From Takakia lepidozioides (Eukaryota; Streptophyta; Takakiopsida; Takakiales; Takakiaceae): a DNA stretch of 64,000 bases. Shown piece after piece: positions 1 to 10,600 of the stretch. Below the pieces are notes generated by a model that saw only the letters and a program-made list of their open reading frames with translations, was not told where the DNA came from and did no database searches. Position 1 is the stretch's first letter; each line of letters opens with the position of its first letter. The DNA is taken from contig CM060732.1 of NCBI GenBank assembly GCA_030704615.1, forward strand, positions 62,043,053 through 62,107,052, in the 5' to 3' direction. Both the position numbers and the translations under genes were made by a program.

Positions 1-190
1 TTTCGTACTTGCTTATAGTGAGAACTGTCTATGTACTTTGATTGGAAGAGAAATTTTTGGCTCTATCTCTAAAGTCTATCTCTAGAAAAAAGATCAAGTT
101 TCGTTTATATATGTGATGATGGGGTAGAACAGCTTGTTCGTTGATCACATCGGTACCGTATCATGAACTTCACGAGTTTATTTCGTTCAG

Positions 191-744
191 GACTTTCTCG
201 ATATCGACTAGGAGATGTTGTCAAGATCACAGGCTTCTACAACACATCTCCGCAATTTGCCTACGTTTCACGAAAAAATGGACTGCTCTGTCTTTGCAAC
301 GATAGCACCGATGAGAAAGAGCTTCTCTTTGTTGTTAAAAAGGCTGCTCAATTACTCGAGGAGGCTGCGCCGAGCCTGGAACTTGAGGAATTCACAAGCT
401 ATGCTGACCACTCCTCAGTTCCTGGGGGACAATATGATCTTTCTAGGATGTTGCAGAGGTGCAGTTCACTGATGGACACCTCCTTTGGATACTACTACAT
501 GCAAGGCAGAGTTAGTGGGTTGATTGGAAATGTAGAGCTGTGTGTTGTGAAGAGCGGTACATTTCGCAGGATGGCTGACCATGCTATGAGCTTTGGAGCA
601 TCGGCGCTTCAGTACAAGACTCCTGCAATCATCAACTCTCCCAAACTACTTGGTATTCTTAGAGAGGGCGTTATTCAAACATTGCACAGCTCCGAATATC
701 CAGAGACTAAATGGTCGTCTTGGACATTCAAGGATCCCTCATGG
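191..744 (+). CDS. GH3 family acyl-acid amido synthetase, C-terminal coding exon (partial)
   Basis: GH3 enzymes adenylate auxin or jasmonate and conjugate it to amino acids in the cytosol. The frame reads RYRLGDVVKITGF, then SRKNGLL, FTSYAD, VVKSGTF and a GAS..QYKTP block, which is the C-terminal half of the family in the right order. The exon is bounded by a pyrimidine-rich acceptor ending at 190 (ttcgttcag) and a strong donor, ATGG|GTGAGT, at 745. A phase-correct junction turns the first bases into the Gly of the conserved GLxRYR block. The ATG at 163 lies in the presumed intron, so I do not use it. The 5' exons lie outside the window. The frame stays open to a stop at 802-804, so 191-804 as the last exon is an alternative. 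About 20 residues beyond the usual family end are present. Which GH3 subgroup it belongs to cannot be told. Confidence 0.82.
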
Positions 745-1848
745 GTGAGTCCACTCTTCATACCTATAGTGCTGTCATCACCTAATTACAAATACCCCTG
801 TTAAAGGATAAGTAGAAAAGGAGGGGAAGGACAGGCAGATGAGAGGGAAAAGTGGGGCTTGATGAGTTGGACAGGTGGGCCTGGGCTGGGGGGACAGGGG
901 GGACACCTGAAAGAGGGGGGAGACAATGTTCAATTTATGAAAGGTAAAAAATAGGCATACCATTGGAACAGCCAATGGTGGGCTCAGATTAGAGTTTTTT
1001 TGGGGGGTGCAATTACTAGACACGTGTCAAATAGTGGGGGCGTTTATGGAGGGTAAGACACCTGGGGAATCTTCTGGAAGACTCCACCACCGCCTACTAC
1101 TTATACAATATATTATATATATATATAAGTAAGTCGTTTCATGATTTTAACACCTGTATATATATATTTTCTCAAAATTATAAAAGACCCTAATGTAAAT
1201 ATATAAAATTACGTTACAAAATAAATTAATCCTTTTTGTATACAGTATATGATTTATATTTTTGAATTATTAAAAATACCGTTATATATGTATATTGTGA
1301 TTAGAATAGGGCAGGGATGGAGATGGGACGAGGGCAAAATCTATAGCGGAAGAAAAAAGATAAGTTAGTAGGAGACGAGATTGATGGCGAGGGTCATGAG
1401 AGATTTTTATTTTGCAAAAGATTTTTCAATCAAAGCCACAACGTGGAGCTTGTTAATCAGAATCCTTATTATTATACTTCCCATTCAAGGTGGACCAAGA
1501 GTGGCAGTCATTGACCTAACAAATTTTTAAAAATAATCCTCGAAAATAGAGAAACAAAGTCTCACAATGCATTTTTCATGTGAATGAATGTGGAATATCT
1601 CCGCAGAAATAGGTGTATAACTGCGGTATTTGGCCCTTCATCTTCCACGGTTGCATCCTGGGCTGGGCTAGCAAGCTCACGCATGCAGGCTCACACACTC
1701 AGGGCAGGCTCACCCTCTAGCATTCCAAGTGAGTTTATGGTGTATTTTGGTATGTACAGTCTTGCTTTCATCTTGCTCAGAATAGCCTACTATTGAAACA
1801 ACCATGTTCTAGGTACCACATGCTGGAGCTGATGCAGTTTCAAATAAG
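745..1848. other. non-coding stretch downstream of GH3 exon
   Basis: No convincing coding region. 830-920 is purine/G-rich, and 1090-1310 is very AT-rich with TATATA runs. It probably holds GH3 3' intron or UTR sequence followed by intergenic DNA up to the gypsy fragment. Confidence 0.5.
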
Positions 1849-3153
1849 AGCTGAGGTACTCACGGACCAAGGGAGAGAGTTATTGGGGGAGTTTCAGGCT
1901 TTGTGTGATAAAGCCTTGATAGACCACCGCACCACTTCTCGGGATCATCCTGAGGCCGATGGCTTGGCAGAGAGAGTTGTTCAGACGGTGAAGAGGGGTT
2001 TGCGCAAGTATGGCTTGTAGAAGGGACACCTAGGAGATTGGGATCTTCAGGTTCCTTGGTTAGCCATGGGCTACAGGTTCAGCAAACAAGCATCACTTGC
2101 CTCCTTCTCACCATATTCCTTCTCTTTGGCCGAGAGCTGGATTTGTCTGCAGCCATTCGTATGGACACTGCTCAAGTCCTTAACCTTGACTATCAGGACA
2201 TGTGGGTACGTGTATGTGATCAGCGTGCAGAGATGTTCAAGAAAGTCATGCCCATGGCTTTTGAGAACATTGTCATTGCACCGTGATACGTTGAGGTATG
2301 CCACTATACGTGGTGGAGGATATCTTCCTGGGGTTCGGAGGTTTAGCCCCGGTAACTATGTTTATTTGCAGCAGACTGCTCCTACGACTCTGGATGTTAC
2401 TGCAGGGCGTGTTATTCTGAGGGTTCGAGAGGTGTTGCCCTCAGGGGTCCTGATCTTGGAGGGTCGGGATGGCATGACTTGGAAGGACCATGTGCGTAAT
2501 TGTGCGCCATGTCACCTTCCCAATGTCAATGGCAGAGTTGACCCAAACTTGGCAGTGGTACCTGCAGGTTTGAGGTGCATGCTCTGTGGGTCTGCCAAAG
2601 GGGCAGCCACCATGCTAGTGTGTGATCGATGCTCAAGGGGTTGGCATATGGGATGCTTGAAACCACCTCTTGATAAGGTTCCTGACGGAGATTGGTTGTG
2701 TCCACACTGCTTGGGATAGTGGCAGTGGACATGACTGGAGGCAGCTAACAAGACATGGGAGGCCAAGCTCATAGAAGTCAATACATGAGATCCCAAGCTC
2801 AAGTTCACAGGTTGCAAGACGGCGACTAACGATGGGGCAACTCTTGCACCCGGCCTCTTGATCTATCGAGTTTGAGTGTAATAGGGATAGTGGTGGAGGA
2901 CTTAGTGAGGCTATGGTCACTATCACATCTTGTGGCTACCTGGATTTAGAGGGACCTAAGCACGCTAGGGGGGCGATTGTGTGGACTAGTGACTGCCATA
3001 GTGGGCAGCATAGTGGCAGCCTAGTGACTGACTAGTTGTAGCCTAGTGGTTGGACTAGTTGTGGACTAGTGGTGGACTAGTGTGTGGTGTGCACATGTGT
3101 TGTGTGGTTTTGGACAGCGATGTAATTGTGTAGCGATATGTATGCGCACGACA
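1849..3153 (+). mobile_element. Ty3/gypsy copy 1, 5'-truncated (integrase C-terminus, PHD finger, 3' LTR)
   Basis: From 1849 the DNA is nearly identical to 14046 onward in copy 2. It starts abruptly inside the integrase core (LTDQGREL) and runs through the integrase C-terminus, a C4HC3 PHD finger (about 2576-2716) and a stop at 2717-2719. A G-rich polypurine tract (2967-2973) and a 176-bp LTR (2978-3153) follow. Breaks visible against copy 2: a CAG to TAG stop at 2018-2020, a short deletion near 2281 that shifts the frame, and Asp-to-Tyr type changes in the linker. It has no gag, protease, methyltransferase or reverse transcriptase, so it is a dead fragment. Confidence 0.9.
2978..3153 (+). 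repeat. LTR of the methyltransferase gypsy family (copy 1, 3' LTR)
   Basis: Starts TGTGTGGACTAG right after the polypurine tract and ends GCGCACGACA. The same start and end occur at 15184-15360 and 15691-15867, and the same end at 24122. Sequence after the ACA differs in all four places, which fixes the LTR end. A length of about 177 bp is short for a gypsy element. Confidence 0.8.
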
Positions 3154-3158
3154 AATAT

Positions 3159-3434
3159 CTGCGACTACCAGCATGAGGGTGGTCGCAGCAGTTTTTTTAA
3201 AAAAATAACATGCGACTTCCTCGCACCCAATTTTTTTTTTTTTTAAATGTGCGACCACCCTCTGCTTGTGGTCGCACCTATTAAAAAAATTGAAAATGCT
3301 ACGACCACCACCTGCTGGTGGTCGCACCCATTTAAAAAATAAGAAAAAAATGTGCGACCGCCCCCATCTGGTGGTCGCACCTATTTTTTATTTTTATTTT
3401 TAAATTGTCCGACCAACCGTTGCTGACGGTCGCA
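3159..3434. repeat. tandem array of hairpin-forming units
   Basis: About six units of roughly 50-60 bp. Each is an inverted repeat built on TGCGACCACC / GGTGGTCGCA around a short loop, with A/T-rich spacers between. Arms begin near 3160, 3210, 3250, 3299, 3353 and 3408. Units are diverged but the arms co-vary (CCGACC with GGTCGC), which suggests structure or repeated conversion. It lies directly after the copy 1 LTR. It may be the subterminal repeat region of a TIR transposon; no transposase is nearby. Confidence 0.7.
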
Positions 3435-6047
3435 TGATTGACAATATAAATCATAATATATGAATTTTACAAATAAATAATGAAATCCACGTAATGAGGC
3501 CACTTCGGTTGCCACGTCGATTTTTATAGTAAATAGTCAATAGTAAAGTTAAAAAAAATAAACATATTTATGTACAGTAACGTCCATTTAGGACGTGACG
3601 TGACGCACGTCCAAATTTGCAACTAGGGAAGGGAGTGACCCTTTAGAACACGATTGTTATCAAAAAATAGAAATCATAAGTTATGTGAAAGATGTGTTTC
3701 TCTATCAAGAAATAGATGTCCGCTTTGTTTTATCTTCTTTATGGTCATCTTCTTTTGAGTCTTTCACAAGAGTTTATTTAAGATGTTTATTAGTTAGTGA
3801 TGTACCGGTCATCTCTACAAGTGAATTCTGAAATGTTATCTCTTACGCTTTGGCTCAGAAATCTCTTCATAAAGATATAGGTTATAATATAGTAGTGACA
3901 TGTATAATTATTAAATGATCTATTGGTGCAGTTGGGTTAATCAGAAAACTAACCGAACGATATAGAGATTTGTGTAGTATAAGTAATGCTTTTAAAGATG
4001 GCAAATGTGTTCTTCCATATTGGTTACATATTGAGGCAAAAGATACGCGTAAGGGCTATAGCAAATCTGCATGGAGTTTCCAGACACATGCCAGCAAGAT
4101 CCCCGGCTGTTACGGCAATGACTCACCGACATGCAATTCCAGGGGCTATGAATAAACACATCATAGACAAGCCAAGCCTTGTTATTATGACACCAGGGCG
4201 GGTAGGTGTACTCAGGAGATTAATGAACCGCAAAATCAGGCTAATCATAAACTGTTAACTCAAGAAAGACGGCGGGAAATTGTAAGAAATAGAAAATCAA
4301 GAAAAGATAATGAAGACGGGGATGAAGAAGAGCAAGAACTCGTTACATTACCAAGAAAATACTATTGGTATTGTGATTGTGCAGAATAATCCCGGATATG
4401 AGTAGCTTATTCCGCCAGTTGTGCAGAATGTGCTTCCAGCCGGAAGTTATATTTTCACAGTTGGAGGACGCCCACAATTGTGCAAGAGAATTTCTCCGCC
4501 ATGAAATCTTTTCTGAACCCTAAGCTTTTTAGTCTTTTACGATATGATACTTAATGTTGTACAGAGCAATGTTCGTGTAGCCACCAGCAATTCACACAAA
4601 ACACCGGCCAATTCCTCTCCTCCAATCGTAAGTCCGATCTGCTTCAGAACTTCTGGCTTCAACTCTACTATATACATGAATAATATGCACAGCAGAACCT
4701 AAACCTATTCAAAACACTCCTTGTAACGACGTCGTGCTGCAATAGCTAATTACTAATACTGGCATTCTAACTTCAGCCATTGACACAGCAATCGGAATTC
4801 ATCACGAAATTGAACGAATGAGTACAGCTCCCAGGCATTCCACTCCGTAGCTAAGAGCACATCACAAAACTTACACAACTCTTCGATTCCTAAATCATGA
4901 ACGAACCAGGACCGATCATCACACACTCCAACAAACAAACCTTATAGCAAAGAGAAAGAACACGAAAACGAACTTAGTGAACCGAAGAAGATTTATACAC
5001 AGATCCAAAACATTTTTCTCGTCGCGATATGTACTCGTCTGCGCAAAACAAAAAAAACATCAAACTCTCCAACTCATCCAAATTCCAAAAGCAATTATCA
5101 ACAACTCCCTGCCATCAACCAAACTCTGCAAAACAAAACTCCACAAAACTTCTACTCACAGGCAACGCCAAGTAAAATGCGAGAATGACTTGCATCAGCA
5201 TCAGACTAAATGAATATCAAGTTCAGAATCTATGAACCTATGCGGAACAGCAACGACACCCTAGCTTCACCAAACAGAAACGAAAACCTTGTTAAACTTA
5301 ACAATAATATAAACCAAGCGAAAGTAGAAGAAAGAAGCGGTGCAAAGATCAAATCATTGCAATTATAAGAAACTCCAAAAAAACGGGAACTGGAGTACAA
5401 AATAACAAGTGAAAGAGAGAGAGAAACATGCCTTAAAGCGTATAAGCCCGAGAGTGCGCAACCTGCATAGAAACTAAAACACAATCAGGAAAATAATCTC
5501 ACACTTGGGACAATTTTATTTCAAAGCACATTAACACAGAAAATGTATTGCAACAAAGCAAACTAGAACTCGCCGAATTATACTAGGACCACACACTCGC
5601 AGCCAGAAGAAGTACCACAATTGCAAGAAGCAGGAGTATGAGTGAGCGAAGATTGAGAGAGCAGGAGTATGAGAGATCAAGAGCGAGAGAAGAAAGATGG
5701 TGTGCAGAAGAAGATCGAGAGGGGTGGAAGAAGAGGGGCGGGCGAGGAAATGAGCCTGCCGGAGGGGGTTATATGCTTCGACCTCCGGGGTTATCTTAGT
5801 TGTGGCTTTTAGCTAGCAGCTCTTAGTTTCTGCTGTTTCCTGCCTCCAGGCTTCTTCCTGCTCATGTTAGTCTTCTTGTCTTTTGGTTCCCATTGCTTAG
5901 CAAAAGCTTCCCTTGGCGGGCCCTTGTCTGCTTCGGCCCTGTCTTCTTGGTTTTGAAGCATTGTTTTCCTCTATCAACCTTCATGGCACTAGTTTTGAGG
6001 TTATTTTTTCCTCACGTATTTTCCGGACTTCTCGTCATACAGTTTCA
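3435..6047. other. intergenic, no gene recognised
   Basis: AT-rich at first (3435-3600), then unremarkable. Short open frames near 3970-4258, 4753-4938 and 5230-5484 have no recognisable motifs or codon bias. 5640-5720 is purine-rich (GAGAGA runs). I see no gene I can support. Confidence 0.5.
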
Positions 6048-6530
6048 AGGCGTGTAAGATGGAGTATTCCACCTGTTGCAGATGCTCTTCTGTTCGTTGG
6101 TTGGATGAAAAGCAAGGTGGTTGGTGAAGCTAATTAAATGTGTCTAATGTTAGCCTAGGCCCTTGTCTCATTCCAATAGTAACCTAATCAAACAGGGTGG
6201 CTACTAATGTGTGGAAGAAACTTAAAGAAATCCTAGCAGCCAATAAGAGGCCACCATTTGCCATTCTAGATTAGCTCTTTTTTTAATATAAAAAGCGGAT
6301 GGCTTATGCCAAACGTAGGATGTTTTGGGTGATCAGCACTGTGTACTTGGATGTGCCGGGCATTTGGATGATTTGCACTTGATACCCCTGCATGTGATTA
6401 GATTGGCCCACCTGTGAGACTCCTCTAGCGAGAGATCCTTCCCATCTAGCTTGGCGTGCTTTACTGGCTATTTCCCCACTTGAGCGCCCAAACACACAGA
6501 GGAAAAGGGAATATTCCCCGAGTAGAGAAG
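6048..6530 (+). repeat. dispersed LTR-like repeat, copy A
   Basis: About 480 bp, roughly 95% like 32010-32491 in the same orientation by eye. It starts TGTAAGATGG and has a TATA-box-like AATATAAAAAGC near 6284. The match stops after GTAGAGAAGTT, so the last 8-10 bp (TCTTACA in the other copy) are missing. Best explained as a partial LTR of an unrelated retrotransposon. Confidence 0.7.
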
Positions 6531-7202
6531 TTTGGTGGAGATGGGGGGCATTTTAATCTGACGGCTCGGGTGTGCTAGGAATGATAACCTAGGTTGGGTC
6601 TGGCTATGGTGCAACGACGGCTGGCGGCCCAATTTACCCTGCACAATCATTTGCTCCACCCTGTGTATGTTGTTGCTGCTAGTGTTAACCCTATTTTAAC
6701 TAATTCTGGACTTTTGGCTTAAATCCAGACCAAACTTAATATGTATTTGAATTAAAATTAATTCAAATGTTAATAATATCTTGGATAGTAATGTGTGATT
6801 GAACTTTGTGAGATTACAAATGATGTCATACTTGCTTCAAAATGTAACATATAAGATGTCCATTTGACATTGAAGTGCTTGTGAAGTTGCAGTGTAACTG
6901 AACAATTCATTGAACGTCGACTGGGAAGTCGAATGATGTAATATTACATTATGTTACAATCACGATAAACAAATGTGTCGAATCGAACATGGGATAGACT
7001 CATAGTACTCTACCATATTTGATATAAGTTGATAGTAATTTTGATTGAATGTTCATGCAGACAAGCACAATATTCATAGACAATGCCATTGGAATGATGT
7101 TTTGGGTGTGAGAAGGGCAGTAAAATATTAAAATAGCTTGAAACATTAGGAAGATGACCTACTAGGACAGTAAAATAAGGTTTGGGGTGTAACTAGATAT
7201 AT
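6531..7202. other. intergenic, no gene recognised
   Basis: AT-rich DNA without a recognisable coding region or repeat. The 5' LTR and primer binding site expected upstream of gypsy copy 2 were looked for here and not found. Confidence 0.4.
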
Positions 7203-7400
7203 TGTGCCTGAGGCCTTTGGGGCTGTGACGGGCTGTGAGGGGCTGTGACAGGCTGTGCCTGAGGCCTTTGAGGCTGTGACGAGCTGTGAGGGGCTGTGAC
7301 AGGCTGTGCCCAGTGGCCTGTGGGACTGTGACGGCTGTGACCAGTGAGCTGTGTGGGCCTGTGCTGGTCTGTGGTGGCCCGTGTTGACCTGTGGATGGCC
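7203..7400. repeat. minisatellite rich in GGCTGTGAC
   Basis: Two near-identical 51-bp units (7203-7253 and 7254-7304) begin TGTGCCTGAGGCCTTTG. More diverged units follow to about 7400, all built on GGCTGTGAC / GGGCTGTGAG. A related array in the opposite orientation lies at 61640-61865. Confidence 0.75.
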
Positions 7401-7630
7401 TGTGCTGACTCGTGGAGGCACTGGTGGACTAAGGACTGGCATGTGGTCTGGAAGGCCGAATTTTGAAGCTCGTGGAGGGCGGTTTGAGGAGTATCTTCAT
7501 GATATTCCCATGGTCATGCAAGTTCAGGTGTAGGCTATGTTAGGAACTTAGTATTCCAAACCATAAGCCGCAACAGGTTCTCTACCCGGTTACCTTGTGG
7601 AGAGGGGGTTAGGGGCATGTTCATGACCGG

Positions 7631-10600
7631 TTGAGTGTCAACACGGAGGTGCCACTAGTTGCTGGGGACAGTGCCGGTTCGAGCACTAGCGATACTAGTG
7701 GGTACACGAGACGAGGTGTGCGGTTTAGGCCACCTTCACCTCCTGTGTCTTCCACGGAAGGTTCTGATTCGGATTGTGAATCAGGAGGGCTCATACCGGC
7801 GGTGCAAGTTGTTTCTTTGCCATTGTTGTGGGACACAATGGAGGAGATGTATGGAGCTACCAAGGGGCCACGAAGGTACTCTGGGGCGGTGGGCACCATT
7901 GAGTTGGATGATTTTATCCAAGAGTTTGATAGTTGGTGTGATCTGCAGCAAATGCGCAATCCACAACTATTTACGCCGTTCATGGCATGGAAAGGGCTGT
8001 TTCAGCACCTTGAGGGGCCGCCTATGGATGATTACCATGAGTTCAGGCGGGGGCATGAGGTTGAGATCGAGGAGTGGAGGATGTACTGGTCACCCGACTA
8101 TGTCTCCATCACTAGGGGCACTAGAGCCACGAGGGCAGTGGCTACACCTGCCGCTGCACCGGCAGCTTTAGCAAGTAGCAGTGGGACTGGTGGTACAGTA
8201 GCTACGACATCCACCCAAGCCACTACCGCACCAGCACTAGCACCCGTGCCTGCCTTCAACCCTGTTGTGGAGTTCTTCGAAGAGTTGAGAGGGAACTACC
8301 AAGGGGTGAGGACAGAGAAGTTGCGGAGCTTGCAAGAGTTCCAACGGAAGCCGACCGAGAGCTTGAGGGAGGCTTTCACTCACATGAGGCGCTTGATAAA
8401 TGTAACCCAAGGGGTTACGGAAGCTCAGGCAGTCCAATTCTGGTATGGGATATTGGACAAGGAGCTGAGGAGAAGGGTGCGGGATGCAATTCTCCTACAA
8501 GCGGCCCAACCCACCTTAGCAAATGTGTTTGTGCTGGCAGAGCGGATAGAGCTCAACATGGTGGAGGAACGAGTGGTCATGGTGGGATTTGCTAAGGAGA
8601 CACCACGGGGTAGTGGTGCTCCTAGCCAACCACTACCTCAACGTGCTCAAGGCAACAAGGGGGCTCAGGTGAAGCTCAGGGAAGGGCAGAGAGGACCTCA
8701 GATGCAGGGGTCTCTCCCTTCATTTGCTGGCCAACAACGGGCGGATGTGGTGTGTTGGACATGTGGAGGACCCCATGTCAAGAAGGATTGCCCAGAGGGA
8801 GGCAAAGGGTCGGCACATGCACAGCCTGCACAGTTGCAGTGTGGGCATTGTGGCAAGCACGGGCATGGAGAGGCCCAGTGTTATAGTTTGCATCCTGAGT
8901 TGCGCCCAGGCCAGTTCCAAGGGAACAATGGTGGCCGGGGGCGAGGTGGAGCAGCCCAGAGAGGACGAGGTGGCCAGCCACGAGGTGCAGGCCAAGGGCA
9001 AGCTCAACGTGGCCAAGGACGCGGAGGTCAGGGTGTTGACCAAGGCATGGCCAACCGGCTTCAGCAGCTAGAGCAGAGGCTCGCTACCATGGCTACAGCT
9101 CAGGTGGTACCGGCTCTAAGGCCGGATGGTCCACCTCCTGCTCCTGAGGGAGGAGATATGGGAGGCATGGGATTCATGTGTGGAGCAGCACTACCACTAG
9201 TGCAGGTGGAGTCTGCTGCAGCCGTGACTCGAGGAGCAGCACGAGTTCCTGAGCCACGAGGTGCAGAGGTGGAGTTGGATCCACAGCGTGGGGAGGCAAG
9301 CCGTCAGGCTAGGCTTCCTCAGTCATTCACATTGGCGGAGACAGTGTCGACGCCATCCATGGCACCTAGTTCTCGCCCGACTATTACTATGCCATTGGGG
9401 AGAGCTACACGGGCAGCACCACTACCTAGTGTTGCCAAGGCTACGGCAGCTAGTGTGCTGTTAGGAGCGGCCACATCTGTGTGCCAGGCTCCATTGTTCT
9501 CGGCTACCATGATTGCGATGCCGGGGATAAGACCAGCTGAGGTGTTCAGGCTGGCAGCTACACTCTGTGAGAGTGGGGAGGTTACTTCATCTTCTGCGGA
9601 GATAGTGGGAGGTGTAGTGCCGGAGGGATCCTCGGATTTGAGGGCCAAGACTGCCACGGCGGCGCCATGGCAAGCTGCAGCTGCCAGGTTGATGGAGCTG
9701 CCAGCTAGGCCAGCCATTGAGCACGCCATGGTGACACCCGGAGTTGTCATGTTAGACAACCAGGATGGCATTTTCTGTTTGAGTGGACCGGCAGGCAAGA
9801 GGTACCGGCCACTGCGAGTCTTGTTGGACTCGGGAGCTCAGCCACTGATGCTGGGCAGAGCTGCTATTGCAGGTTTGGGCCTCACGGAGGCGGATATGGA
9901 GCCTTGTCCTTTCCAGATACAGACGTCTCTGGGAAGATCGGAGCAGGCTCGGGGCATGACACGGCATGAGTTGGCTATCAGACTACGGCCGGATCACCCT
10001 ACAGATGGCTCAGTGATGCGAGCCAAGGCCATTGTGACAGACGCAGTCTCATACGATGTCCTGGTTGGTGGGGCAGTGTTGTACCCCATGGGCTTCACCC
10101 TGGATTTTTGGGAGGAGTCAGCTTCCTATAGGCCTGCATGGCAGTCAGGGGAGGGCCGGCGTGTGCAGCTCCCTGTGACGTTCATAGGAGGAGTTGCGGT
10201 TGCCCAGCGAGGCAAGATGCCGACACTAGCAGCATTCACAGCGGCAGTGAGTTGGCCTAGAGAGTTGCTTGAGGGCAATGCTCATTCAGAGGATGTACCA
10301 CCTCCGGGAGAGCAGGATGACATGTATGGTATGGCGGAGTTGCCTACCATGGTTGCTCAGACTCCATTGTGGGGCACGAGCAAGGATTTGCAGCGGGATG
10401 CTGATCGACGGGTGCGACAAGCCTGGGTGGAGGCTTTTGTACCGTCAGGAGAGGAGGAGAGTGTGGGGATTGCACCAGGACCACCTCAATTGTCTCCATT
10501 GGACACCACACCTATTGTGTGGCAGTCTCCGGATGAAGGCATTTGTCTTCTGGACTTGTTTGGCGGGATCAGCACCGGATTGGCTGCTGTGTTACAGGCA

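Noticed and set aside
3159-3434. CRISPR-like array
   Set aside because: Units are diverged inverted repeats with A/T spacers in a plant nuclear context; no unique spacers of constant length.
6531-7612. Search for a 5' LTR and tRNA primer site for gypsy copy 2
   Set aside because: No TGTGTGGACTAG or GCGCACGACA and no TGGTATCAGAGC-like site is present; the 5' end stays undefined.
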